A DNA stretch of 17,264 bases, from positions 1 through 17,264 of the forward strand of contig DBRW01000010.1 in NCBI GenBank assembly GCA_002306075.1, written 5' to 3'. Positions within the stretch are counted from its first letter, which is position 1; each line of letters starts with the position of its first letter. The notes below the pieces were generated by a model. The model was not told the DNA's origin. It ran no database searches and saw only the letters and a list, made by a program, of their open reading frames with translations. This stretch comes from Synergistaceae bacterium UBA1358 (GTDB lineage Bacteria > Synergistota > Synergistia > Synergistales > Synergistaceae). Of the stretch, positions 1-7,270 are shown piece after piece. The position numbers and the translations under genes are program-made.

Positions 1-957
1 GACGGGATCGGCGTCATATACCTGGCCGGAGGCTGTTTCTGGGGGCTGCAGAAACTGATGAAGACCATACCGGGCGTTATAACGACCACGAGCGGATATG
101 CCAACGGAGATCCGTCACTGAGGCCCACATACAGGGAAGTCTGCACCGGCAGGACAGGGTACCGCGAGACGGTGCGGGTCGAATACAGAGAGGACAAAAT
201 AAGTCTGGATGCGATACTCTTTTCTTTCTTTGCCGCGATCGACCCGACAGTCAAAAACAGGCAGGGCAACGATATAGGAAGCCAGTATCAGACCGGGATA
301 TATTATACGGATGAAGGTTCGGAAGCAGTTGTCGCTCATGTGTCAGCCATCGAGAGGTCGCGCCATAAAATCTTCGCAGTTGAGACAGGACCTCTGAAGT
401 CATTTTACGATGCCGAAGAGTACCACCAGGACTATCTCGACAAAAACCCCATGGGATATTGCCACATAACTCCCGAAGAGATAAAGATGGCGGGAAAAAT
501 GATCATAGATCCGGTAAAACACAGAAGGCCAACTGACGATGAGATCAGGAAAAAGCTGACAGCGGAACAGTACCACGTAGCTGTCGAATCGGGAACGGAG
601 CCACCCTTTATGAACGAATACTGGGGCCATAAAGAAAAAGGTATCTACGTCGATATCATAACTGGCGAGCCGCTTTTCTCTTCGAAGGACAAATTTGAGA
701 GTCCATGCGGATGGCCGGCGTTTTCAAAAGCCATAGATCCGAACACGGTCGTCTACCTGAAGGATGATTCCTTCGGCATGAGAAGGACAGAAGTGAGGAG
801 CAGGGCAGGAAATTCTCATCTGGGACATGTGTTTTACGGCGACCCCGATTCTCCTAACGGAGTCCGATTCTGCATCAACAGCCTTTCGCTCAGGTTCATA
901 CCGTTTGCGGAAATGGAGAAGGAAGGATACGGATACCTCATGCCGTACACGGAATGA
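1..957 (+). CDS. msrAB: Bifunctional peptide methionine sulfoxide reductase MsrA-MsrB, 5' end outside the window
   Basis: Repairs oxidised methionine: the MsrA half reduces the S epimer and the MsrB half the R epimer. The reading frame is open from base 1, and the MsrA active-site motif GCFWG is encoded at 31-45 (catalytic Cys codon 34-36). The ATG at 58 lies after this motif, so it is not the start; the true start is upstream of the window. MsrA runs to about base 500 and MsrB from about 535 to 950, with GMRRTEVRSRAGNSHLGHVF and the catalytic Cys in RFCINS (codon 871-873). The SPCGWPAF Cys (codon 706-708) is 55 residues earlier, which matches the recycling/catalytic cysteine spacing I recall for the Neisseria MsrB domain. 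The two zinc CxxC motifs of other MsrBs are absent. No signal sequence is visible because the N-terminus is missing. The gene converges on the next one and ends before a bidirectional terminator. Confidence 0.95.
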   Translation, partial: DGIGVIYLAGGCFWGLQKLMKTIPGVITTTSGYANGDPSLRPTYREVCTGRTGYRETVRVEYREDKISLDAILFSFFAAIDPTVKNRQGNDIGSQYQTGIYYTDEGSEAVVAHVSAIERSRHKIFAVETGPLKSFYDAEEYHQDYLDKNPMGYCHITPEEIKMAGKMIIDPVKHRRPTDDEIRKKLTAEQYHVAVESGTEPPFMNEYWGHKEKGIYVDIITGEPLFSSKDKFESPCGWPAFSKAIDPNTVVYLKDDSFGMRRTEVRSRAGNSHLGHVFYGDPDSPNGVRFCINSLSLRFIPFAEMEKEGYGYLMPYTE

Positions 958-993
958 TCCACCGGCATGAGGATCTGAAATACAAATAAAAGT

Positions 994-1029
994 CCCCGGA
1001 ATAAGGATATCTTCCGGGGGCCTGTTTTT
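994..1029. terminator. Bidirectional intrinsic terminator between msrAB and the AAA ATPase gene
   Basis: Perfect 8-bp stem CCCCGGAA (994-1001) / TTCCGGGG (1012-1019) with a 10-base loop. On the plus strand it is followed by GCCTG and TTTTT (1025-1029). Read on the minus strand it is followed by ACTTTTATTTG. The two flanking genes converge on it, so it probably serves both. Confidence 0.8.
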
Positions 1030-1049
1030 ATACATAATTATTTTGTGGC

Positions 1050-2348
1050 CTAAGGGAGCGGCTGCTCTGTTTTTCCTGCCATAAACTCAACGAACTGCCT
1101 GGCCGCTCTTCCGGAAAAACCGCCGTGTCTGAGTTCCCACTGCGTGGCCCCCAGTATCAGTTCTTCCTCGGAAGCCTTGACTCCGTACTCTTTCGCAAGA
1201 GCCATGACTATCTTCAGATATTCCTCCTGCTCGGGGGAGAAGTACCTTACAAGCAGGCCAAAACGGTCTACCAGCGACATCCGTTCCTGCATTGTCTCGG
1301 ACTCGTGCATGTCTTCATACTTGTCGTCACGGTCCGCCCATGTCTCCTTCATCAGGTGGCGCCTGTTCGAGGTCGCATATATGAGGATGTTGTCCGGTCT
1401 CTTTTCAAGCCCGCCCTCGATGAAAGCCTTGAGGTACTTGTACTCGACCTCGAAATGTTCAAAGGATAGGTCGTCCATAAAGATGATGAACTTGTAGTTC
1501 CTGCCTTTTATAAGGTCCACGATCGCCGACAGATCTTCGATCTGGTGCTTGTAGACCTCCACCATCCTCAGCCCCCGCGGTGCAAAGAGGTTGAGGAGCG
1601 CCTTAACTGTTGATGATTTGCCGGTCCCGCTCTCCCCGTAAAGGAGGACGTTGTTGGCAGGCCTGCCCTCGAGGAACGCAAGGGTGTTCTCTGTCAGCAC
1701 TCTCTTCTGCTCCTCATATCCGACAAGACCGTCGAGGGTGATATCCTCGGTGTTTGTGACTGGGATCAGTTCCCTTCTCCTGCCGTCCCACCTGAAGGCC
1801 TTGTTCAGAGCGTATTGCCCCGAGCCTCTCAGATAATGGAACCTGAGTATCTCTCTGTAAAATGCCTCTGTGTCAGGAGCGTTCCTCAGTGAATCGACAA
1901 ATTTCTGGATCACGTGGCCGATATTTCTGTCCAATGCTCCGTTTTCCAGCAGAAGCGGTTCATAGTCGCCGAACCTGGCAAAGGCATCGACTTCAAGATC
2001 CTCGTCTATAATCTTAAGATCATAATCAAAGTAGGAACGTATCGTCTCAAGATCTTCTTTTACGACCCCGGAAAGGGTCCCGTGCAGTTCTTTCCTTCGT
2101 TCCTGCGCCAGAGAGAAGGTGGTCTCAGTCTTTGCGAAAAGCATTGCCAGCCATGACTGCCACAGGTTGCCGCGTATACCCATCATCTCTGCGGCCTCAG
2201 CCATCCTGCACACCGAATCGCAATACCAGGATACCGCTTCCTGCCTGTATCCGTTGTCTATCTGACCGGCGCTCTTTATCAGGCCGGATATGCAGGCAAA
2301 TACCTCGTCTTTTTCGAACTCCCTGAAGGCCATGAGTTCAGATCTCAT
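1050..2348 (-). CDS. DUF815-family AAA+ ATPase
   Basis: Cytoplasmic P-loop ATPase of 432 residues that I place in the DUF815 (PF05673) group; its substrate is unknown. A helical N-terminal half (about 1-200) precedes the ATPase core. Walker A is GESGTGKS (residues 238-245), Walker B is FIIFMDDLSF (about 287-296), and a sensor-like strand YATSNRR follows at 324-330, close to KETWADRDD, a stretch I associate with this family. The ATG at 2346-2348 directly follows the TAA stop of typA (2349-2351). An AGAGGA SD lies inside the typA 3' end, so translation is probably coupled to typA. A second ATG five codons in has no convincing SD. The gene ends 30 bases before the shared terminator. Assignment to the family is firm; function is not inferable from sequence. 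Confidence 0.88.
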   Translation of the reverse strand: MRSELMAFREFEKDEVFACISGLIKSAGQIDNGYRQEAVSWYCDSVCRMAEAAEMMGIRGNLWQSWLAMLFAKTETTFSLAQERRKELHGTLSGVVKEDLETIRSYFDYDLKIIDEDLEVDAFARFGDYEPLLLENGALDRNIGHVIQKFVDSLRNAPDTEAFYREILRFHYLRGSGQYALNKAFRWDGRRRELIPVTNTEDITLDGLVGYEEQKRVLTENTLAFLEGRPANNVLLYGESGTGKSSTVKALLNLFAPRGLRMVEVYKHQIEDLSAIVDLIKGRNYKFIIFMDDLSFEHFEVEYKYLKAFIEGGLEKRPDNILIYATSNRRHLMKETWADRDDKYEDMHESETMQERMSLVDRFGLLVRYFSPEQEEYLKIVMALAKEYGVKASEEELILGATQWELRHGGFSGRAARQFVEFMAGKTEQPLP

Positions 2349-4244
2349 TTATTCGTCCTCTTCTGAATCGACTATTCCTGCCTTGGCTCTTGCTTTTTTA
2401 CGTTCATCCGCGTTCAGTATCATCTTGCGTATCCTCACGTTCAGGGGGGTGACTTCCACGAGTTCGTCGTCGCTTATCCATTCCAGCGCCGTGTCTATCG
2501 TCATGATCCTCGGCACATCGAGCACGGTCGTCATGTCCTTGGTCGCCGACCTGTGGTTGGTCTGCTGTTTCCTCTTGCTGGGATTGCAGGGAAGATCTTT
2601 GCTGCGAGAGCTCTCCCCGATCACCTGTCCGTTGTAGACGGGTTCACCGGGCTTCACGAAGAGAGTTCCCCTCTCCTGCAGGTTGTCAAGCGCATAACTC
2701 GTAGTGACGCCGGTCTCCATGCTGACAAGTGATCCCCTGCTTCTTGAGGTGATGTCTCCGACCCATTCTCCGTAACCTACGAACCTTGAGGCGAGGATCC
2801 CGAGTCCCCTGGTGTCCGTGAGGAACTCTCCCCTGTATCCGATCAGGCCTCTGGTCGGGATGCGGAAATTGAGCCTCAGAACGCCTGTCCAGCCGTTTTC
2901 CATATTGAGGAGCTCGCCTTTGCGCTGGGCAAGCTTCTGGATCACTATACCCTGATACTCTTCGGGAACGTCTATGATGACTTCCTCCATAGGCTCCAGC
3001 TTTTTGCCTCTGGAATCGTACTGTACTATTACTTCAGGCCTTGAGACGCATATCTCGGAGCCCTCCCTGCGCATCTCCTCGATCAGGATGCCCAGGTGGA
3101 GCTCGCCCCTGCCCGACACCTTCAGCCCGTCGGGGCGGCCGATATCTTCCATGCGGAGTGCCGGGTCCGTCTTGGTCTCCCTCTCTATCCTTGCCCTCAG
3201 TTGCCTCAGGGTTATGGCGTTTCCGTCCTGGCCGGCAAAGGGACTGGTGTTGACGAGAAAGAACATGGATACTGTCGGTTCTTCGATGTCAAGCGGGTGG
3301 AGCACCTCTCCCGAAATCTCCGGAGAGCTAATGGTATCTCCTAGGTCGATGTTTTCGGGTCCCGTGAACCAGACGATATCGCCCGCGCCTACCGCATCCG
3401 TCTCTGTTCTTATGAGGCCGTTAGTCACATAAAGGTGCGTGCATGTCGAGGTCTCTGTCGAGACTACCTCCCAGTCGGTCTGTTCGTAGTCTTTCCATCT
3501 CGTATGGGTCCTTACTATCTTGTCGCCCTTGCGAAGAGTCCCCTGAAGGATCCTTCCGCATCCTATCCTGCCAAGATATTCGCTCCAGGAAAGTGTGCAG
3601 ACCTGCATGAGGAAGGGCTTGTCCATCTCAGCCTTGGGCGCCGGGACTCTGTCGATGATCGTCCTGAAAAGGTCGTCCATGCCTGCTTTGGTATTGTCTT
3701 CCCTCTTATTGAGATCGTCTACGAACCATCCCTGGAGGCCCGATCCGTAAAGTACCGCAAAGTCACACTGCTCTTCCGTGGCGCCAAGCTCTGTGAAAAG
3801 GTCGAAGGTCTTGTCGAGAGCGCCGTCCGGATCTGCATTGGGGCGGTCTACCTTGTTGACTATCACGATGGGTTTCAGTCCGAGCCTGAGTGCGCGCATC
3901 AATACATATCTGGTCTGGGGCATCGGGCCCTCGTTTGCGTCAACGAGAAGCAGGACGGAATCTACCATTGAAAGGACCCTTTCGACCTCTCCCGAGAAGT
4001 CGGCATGTCCGGGGGTATCAACTATGTTTATCTTGTATCCGCCCCACTCGACCGTGCAGTGTTTGGCCTTTATAGTTATCCCTCGCTCACGTTCGATAGT
4101 CCCTGCGTCCATCACACGCTCTTCCACTACCTGATTATCCCTGAAAAGTCTGGCTGCCTTAAATATGCCGTCTATCAGAGTGGTCTTGCCGTGGTCGATG
4201 TGGGCGATTATGGCAATATTCCTTATTTTTGATGAATCCTGCAT
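2349..4244 (-). CDS. typA: Ribosome-associated translational GTPase TypA/BipA
   Basis: Elongation-factor-like GTPase that binds the 70S ribosome and is needed under stress and in 50S assembly in other bacteria. With this start it has 631 residues, slightly longer than the usual 605-615, mostly through an acidic/lysine-rich tail ending DSEEDE. Visible motifs are G1 AHIDHGKTT (14-22), G3 DTPGHADFSGEVERV, G4 NKVDRPNADP and the BipA C-terminal region around ELVEVTPLNVRIRK. The start chosen is ATG 4242-4244, with AAGGGA nine bases upstream. An in-frame GTG at 4260-4262 would add six residues (MKGTKT) but has no SD. A strong promoter lies about 80 bases upstream. It is the first gene of a two-gene unit with the DUF815 ATPase. 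Confidence 0.96.
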   Translation of the reverse strand: MQDSSKIRNIAIIAHIDHGKTTLIDGIFKAARLFRDNQVVEERVMDAGTIERERGITIKAKHCTVEWGGYKINIVDTPGHADFSGEVERVLSMVDSVLLLVDANEGPMPQTRYVLMRALRLGLKPIVIVNKVDRPNADPDGALDKTFDLFTELGATEEQCDFAVLYGSGLQGWFVDDLNKREDNTKAGMDDLFRTIIDRVPAPKAEMDKPFLMQVCTLSWSEYLGRIGCGRILQGTLRKGDKIVRTHTRWKDYEQTDWEVVSTETSTCTHLYVTNGLIRTETDAVGAGDIVWFTGPENIDLGDTISSPEISGEVLHPLDIEEPTVSMFFLVNTSPFAGQDGNAITLRQLRARIERETKTDPALRMEDIGRPDGLKVSGRGELHLGILIEEMRREGSEICVSRPEVIVQYDSRGKKLEPMEEVIIDVPEEYQGIVIQKLAQRKGELLNMENGWTGVLRLNFRIPTRGLIGYRGEFLTDTRGLGILASRFVGYGEWVGDITSRSRGSLVSMETGVTTSYALDNLQERGTLFVKPGEPVYNGQVIGESSRSKDLPCNPSKRKQQTNHRSATKDMTTVLDVPRIMTIDTALEWISDDELVEVTPLNVRIRKMILNADERKKARAKAGIVDSEEDE

Positions 4245-4332
4245 TGTTTTTGTTCCCTTCACCTGCAGATTACCGCAAAGACGGCACAGTTTTTTTAAAA
4301 ATTTACATCATTACAACATTCGACAAACGGGG

Positions 4333-4362
4333 ATTATATCACGAAAGAGACTGGCAAGTCAA
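4333..4362 (-). promoter_or_regulatory. sigma70-type promoter for typA
   Basis: On the minus strand, -35 TTGACT (4362-4357), an 18-base spacer and a consensus -10 TATAAT (4338-4333), with an extended -10 TGA just before it. The predicted start is near 4326, giving a leader of about 80 bases. The -35 overlaps the T-tract of the preceding terminator. Confidence 0.8.
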
Positions 4363-4389
4363 AAAAATCAAGCCGCCCCTGCGGGCGGC
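4361..4389 (-). terminator. Intrinsic terminator of the yheO-like gene
   Basis: Read on the minus strand: a perfect 7-bp GC stem GCCGCCC/GGGCGGC (4389-4383 with 4378-4372), a 4-base loop, then TTGATTTTTTT (T7 at 4367-4361). It lies about 20 bases after the stop of the regulator gene. Confidence 0.88.
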
Positions 4390-4409
4390 CCGAATCATAA
4401 CAAATACGG

Positions 4410-5069
4410 CTATTTCAGGTCCTCTGCTTTTCTGGCCGATCTGAGGTCTGCGTAAAGGGTATAGCGGCTCCTGCCCATCTCTTTTGCCAGGCTTTCGACC
4501 GATCCCTTTAGCTTGAAAAAGCCCAGTTCGTCCATGTACCTTATGCACTGTTTTCTCTCTTCGCTGTTCAAAAACCTCAGCGGCTTGCCGAATTTCTTTC
4601 TCGCCTTTTCTATCAGAGTCCGGTCTCCGCTGACGCCGCCGAACTTCTCTGTGCTGACATTTTTAAAGGAAAGGGGCGTCGTTTTCATCATGAAATCACC
4701 CATATCCTTCAGCACGCTCGCCTTTGTCATGTCATAGTTGATGCACAAAAATCCCACGAGGTCGTCCTTCTCATCCTTTATGAGCGCCACTCCCGACCTC
4801 ATAGGCCTGCCGTTGCCGGCTTCGGACGGATAGTTTGCAATGTAGTTGACCTCGACCGATTTTGGATTTGACATCAGGAACTTTCCGAAATCGGTCATAG
4901 GAGCGTTGATGTCCCTGCCTGTAAGGTTGCCGTTGACAAGGGCCACTATGGAGGTGTCCCCGTCAGAGACATCGTGAAGGACTATCTCATAGTCGCTCCC
5001 GAGCATTTTTCCCAAAAGCTCCACGATCGGTATCATGGGCTTAAGCAGCGGATGTATTTTTTTTGACAT
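4410..5069 (-). CDS. YheO-like transcriptional regulator (PAS_6 plus HTH_22)
   Basis: Predicted cytoplasmic DNA-binding regulator of 219 residues. The N-terminal part (about 5-120, with LLGSDYEIVLHD-like and NGNLTGRDINAP features) is the YheO PAS-like sensor. The C-terminal part (about 155-215) is the family helix-turn-helix, with GSVESLAKEMGRSRYTLYAD as the recognition region. The effector is unknown; the PAS domain suggests a small ligand. The ATG at 5067-5069 has a strong AGGTGG SD four bases upstream. It lies downstream of the cyclodeaminase-like gene, but a strong terminator hairpin sits between them and ends about 13 bases before this ATG. Expression therefore needs readthrough or a promoter within that spacer. 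The placement suggests it controls the neighbouring amino-acid gene; this is inference from position. Confidence 0.87.
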   Translation of the reverse strand: MSKKIHPLLKPMIPIVELLGKMLGSDYEIVLHDVSDGDTSIVALVNGNLTGRDINAPMTDFGKFLMSNPKSVEVNYIANYPSEAGNGRPMRSGVALIKDEKDDLVGFLCINYDMTKASVLKDMGDFMMKTTPLSFKNVSTEKFGGVSGDRTLIEKARKKFGKPLRFLNSEERKQCIRYMDELGFFKLKGSVESLAKEMGRSRYTLYADLRSARKAEDLK

Positions 5070-5082
5070 TTGCCCACCTCAC

Positions 5083-5121
5083 AAAAAATGACGGGGAGAG
5101 GCGGAACTCTTCCCCGTCATT
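5083..5121 (-). terminator. Terminator or attenuator between the cyclodeaminase-like gene and the yheO-like gene
   Basis: On the minus strand the arms are 5121-5107 and 5100-5087 (AATGACGGGG... with ...CCCCGTCATT), 14 base pairs with one bulged base and a 6-base loop. U6 (5088-5083) follows, then directly the AGGTGG SD of the next gene. The hairpin begins 13 bases after the stop codon of the upstream gene. Confidence 0.85.
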
Positions 5122-5134
5122 ATGATCCGTCCGA

Positions 5135-6127
5135 TCAGAGCCTGATGACTGTTCCCACTCCGGCTTCAGTCGCTTTTTTGTATATCTCGGCCGCGGCCAC
5201 TATGTCCAGCGTAGCAAAGCCGACGGTCTTCAGGATCGTTATTTCGTCCTTTGAGCGGCGTCCTTCGACATTGCCGAGAATCAGGTCCCCGAGCTCTCCG
5301 GCTATCGAATCCGAAGAGAAGAGGCCCTCTTTCATCGGGATGATGAAATCTCCTGCTTCTGAAAGGACTGCTTCACGGTTGTCGACAAATATCCTGCCGG
5401 CCCTCCGCAGGAGTTCAGTCGGAAGTTCCCTCTTGTCGGGGGTGTAGGAGCCTACTCCGTTTATGTGGCATCCGGGCTTGATATCGTCATTCGAGAAGAC
5501 GGGGGTCGCGGAGGTCGTGACGGTCGTTATCACATCCGCATCCGTAACGGCTTTCTTGGGATTGTCGGCTTCGATAAGCTTTACTCCGAAGCGGTCCGCG
5601 AGCTGCTGCTGTTTCTCCACAAATACTGCGGCACGTCCCGGCAGGGCATCGAATATCCTTATTTCTTCAAGCTTCCTGACTGTCATAAGCGCTTCGAGCT
5701 GTGCCGCTGCCTGTCCGCCTGTCCCGAAGAGGGCAGCCACTTTGCTGTCCGGGTTCGACAGAAGTTCTGTTGCTGCACCGGATATCGCGGCCGTCCTAAT
5801 CTGTGTCAGGGTCGTTCCTTCAATGATAGCCGTCACGAGTCCGGTCGTACCGTCTATGAGAGGAACGGTCGCCGGCACGACGGGTATGCCTTTCTCGGCA
5901 TTGGCCGGGAAATAAGAGACCAGTTTCACTCCTGCCATGTTGAGTTCTCCTCCGACATAGGCAGGCATGAACATGCACTGACCTTCCTTCGACTCTGTCT
6001 CAATGTTTATCCTGAGGGGCACTACGGCCTTCCCTTTAGTGTGCAGTACGAAGGCCTTTTTGTCTGCCTCTATGGCATCTCTCATTGTAAATACCGAAAG
6101 GATGTCTTCCCTTGATAAAAGTAACAT
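5135..6127 (-). CDS. Ornithine cyclodeaminase / mu-crystallin family NAD(P)-dependent enzyme
   Basis: About 330 residues, usual for the family. The N-terminal part carries substrate-side features (FMPAYVGG, AGVKLVSYFPAN, TTLTQIRTAA), and a Rossmann fold begins at AALFGTGGQAAAQLEAL. Family members include ornithine and lysine cyclodeaminases, archaeal-type alanine dehydrogenase, ketimine reductases and pyrroline-2-carboxylate reductases. Sequence alone does not separate these, so the specific substrate is left open. The start chosen is ATG 6125-6127, with AGGAGAGGAG ending eight bases upstream. An in-frame GTG at 6134-6136 overlaps that SD and is less likely. It appears to be the first gene of its unit, with a -10 TATAAT about 50 bases upstream, and is followed by a terminator and a YheO-type regulator. 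Confidence 0.9.
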   Translation of the reverse strand: MLLLSREDILSVFTMRDAIEADKKAFVLHTKGKAVVPLRINIETESKEGQCMFMPAYVGGELNMAGVKLVSYFPANAEKGIPVVPATVPLIDGTTGLVTAIIEGTTLTQIRTAAISGAATELLSNPDSKVAALFGTGGQAAAQLEALMTVRKLEEIRIFDALPGRAAVFVEKQQQLADRFGVKLIEADNPKKAVTDADVITTVTTSATPVFSNDDIKPGCHINGVGSYTPDKRELPTELLRRAGRIFVDNREAVLSEAGDFIIPMKEGLFSSDSIAGELGDLILGNVEGRRSKDEITILKTVGFATLDIVAAAEIYKKATEAGVGTVIRL

Positions 6128-6175
6128 CTGCCGCACTCCTCTCCTTAGCTTTCAGGTCTTATCGATAGTGATTTT

Positions 6176-6204
6176 ATTATACTTCATCAAAAAGACCGCA
6201 AGCT
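6176..6204 (-). promoter_or_regulatory. Probable promoter of the cyclodeaminase-like gene
   Basis: A consensus -10 TATAAT is read on the minus strand at 6181-6176. No good -35 is present at 16-18 bases (AGCTTG or GCTTGC only), so the promoter may need an activator. Its place, about 50 bases before the ATG in an AT-rich gap, supports it. Confidence 0.5.
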
Positions 6205-6223
6205 GAAAAAAACTGAAATAATT

Positions 6224-7099
6224 TTATTTATTTTCTTCCTTTACCAGGAACACGTGCCTGAGCAGATCGAGGCCCGCGATCAGGATGACCGCCGCGACCA
6301 CCCACTGGAGCATGCTGGTATCCAGGCTCTTTACGATGAATACAGCCGCGAGGACTCCGAGTATACCGAATACGCTGCTGAAAAGCGTTATCTTCCGTCC
6401 GTACTGCCCAAGCCTTACGAACTCCATACCTCCGACCGGGACCGAGAACGTGCAGGCACCCATCATGACGGGGAATGCAATCGCGGGGTTGAGTCCGAGG
6501 GCATAGACCGTAGCCATCGTGGGAGCATACGATCCTACTCCTACGTTGTTGAGGGCACCATATACAAGAAGGAGTACCATGCCGAGTACGAGTTTTCCGC
6601 CGGTCAGGCCTGTCGCCTCACCGCCTGAAGGAAGGAACCCGAATTTGCCTGCAACGACGAAAAACGCCGCAAGCACAAGCCCGATCCCCATGAACATCCT
6701 TATCTGCCTGACAGGCATCTTAACGACGAAACGGGGGCCGAAATAGGCTCCTGTCATCTGAGAGACTATAAGGAGTATCAGTGTCAGCTGGTCCACCTGT
6801 ATCGATGATATGTATGCAAGGGCCATTACCGCGACCGGGATCGCGCACTGAGTGTTCAGCGTGCCGGGAAGTTTGGCGTCGTCGATAAGTTTCCTGGCAC
6901 GATAGAGGACCGTCGAAAGGGCAAAGTCTGAAATGCCAAATGTTGAAAAGAAGAAACATACCGCTCCCCAGACAGCCAGCAGGATATTATTTCCGGGTTC
7001 GGCCCATGCTTCTTTCTTGTGTTTCATAAAATCCGTGAAGAAACGGAAAGCAAAGAGTCCATTGACCAACACGATCAGCAAGAGCAGGATTTTCACCAT
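6224..7099 (-). CDS. TSUP family (TauE/SafE-like) membrane transporter
   Basis: Integral membrane protein of about 291 residues with roughly eight hydrophobic segments, fitting the TSUP/TauE-SafE fold of two repeated halves. Family members export sulfite, sulfonates or organic anions; the substrate here cannot be read from sequence. The second half contains GALNNVGVGSYAPTMATVYALGLNPAIAFPVMMG, written here only as a span of conserved small residues around residues 185-220. The ATG at 7106-7108 directly abuts GGAGG and cannot be used; the ATG at 7097-7099 has nine bases of spacing after GGAGG and is chosen. It has its own strong promoter. No convincing terminator follows before the next gene at 6127. 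Confidence 0.88.
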   Translation of the reverse strand: MVKILLLLIVLVNGLFAFRFFTDFMKHKKEAWAEPGNNILLAVWGAVCFFFSTFGISDFALSTVLYRARKLIDDAKLPGTLNTQCAIPVAVMALAYISSIQVDQLTLILLIVSQMTGAYFGPRFVVKMPVRQIRMFMGIGLVLAAFFVVAGKFGFLPSGGEATGLTGGKLVLGMVLLLVYGALNNVGVGSYAPTMATVYALGLNPAIAFPVMMGACTFSVPVGGMEFVRLGQYGRKITLFSSVFGILGVLAAVFIVKSLDTSMLQWVVAAVILIAGLDLLRHVFLVKEENK

Positions 7100-7121
7100 A
7101 TGTACCATCCTCCAATTTTAA

Positions 7122-7137
7122 TGTGATTAAATTCACT
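7122..7137. promoter_or_regulatory. CRP/FNR-like palindromic operator
   Basis: TGTGATTAAATTCACT, which matches the TGTGA-N6-TCACA pattern of the CRP/FNR superfamily at 9 of 10 core positions. It covers about +1 to +16 of the predicted transporter transcript, a position typical of repression. The cognate regulator is not in the window. Confidence 0.5.
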
Positions 7138-7144
7138 ATAAAGA

Positions 7145-7174
7145 AGGATAGCACTATATACACATTTTTGTCAA
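7145..7174 (-). promoter_or_regulatory. sigma70-type promoter for the TSUP transporter
   Basis: On the minus strand, a consensus -35 TTGACA (7174-7169), an 18-base spacer and -10 TATCCT (7150-7145) preceded by an extended -10 TGC. The predicted start is near 7138, about 40 bases before the ATG at 7099. Confidence 0.75.
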
Positions 7175-7207
7175 ATATACAAATTTTTATATTTTAGGGG
7201 TCGGGGC

Positions 7208-7248
7208 AAAAAAATCACCGTCTTATATCTTTCAGGCGGTGATTTTTT
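7208..7248. terminator. Symmetric intrinsic terminator of the ychF-to-dehydrogenase run
   Basis: Perfect 12-bp inverted repeat AAAAAATCACCG (7209-7220) / CGGTGATTTTTT (7237-7248) with a 16-base loop, giving a T-tract in either direction. It starts about 20 bases after the stop of the minus-strand dehydrogenase gene and upstream of the transporter promoter, so it insulates the two units. Confidence 0.88.
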
Positions 7249-7270
7249 ACCAATGTGAAATGTCTTCGCT

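Noticed and set aside
4245..4262. GTG at 4260-4262 as typA start
   Set aside because: No SD upstream, while the ATG at 4244 has AAGGGA at proper spacing.
5465..6115. Plus-strand open frame of 216 codons opposite the cyclodeaminase-like gene
   Set aside because: It lies wholly within a recognised gene on the other strand, and no domain is visible.
6182..6223. AT-rich repeat CTGAAAAAAACTGAAA after the transporter gene as a terminator
   Set aside because: It is a direct repeat, not an inverted one, and no GC stem is present.
7100..7108. ATG at 7106-7108 as transporter start
   Set aside because: It directly abuts the GGAGG SD, leaving no spacing.
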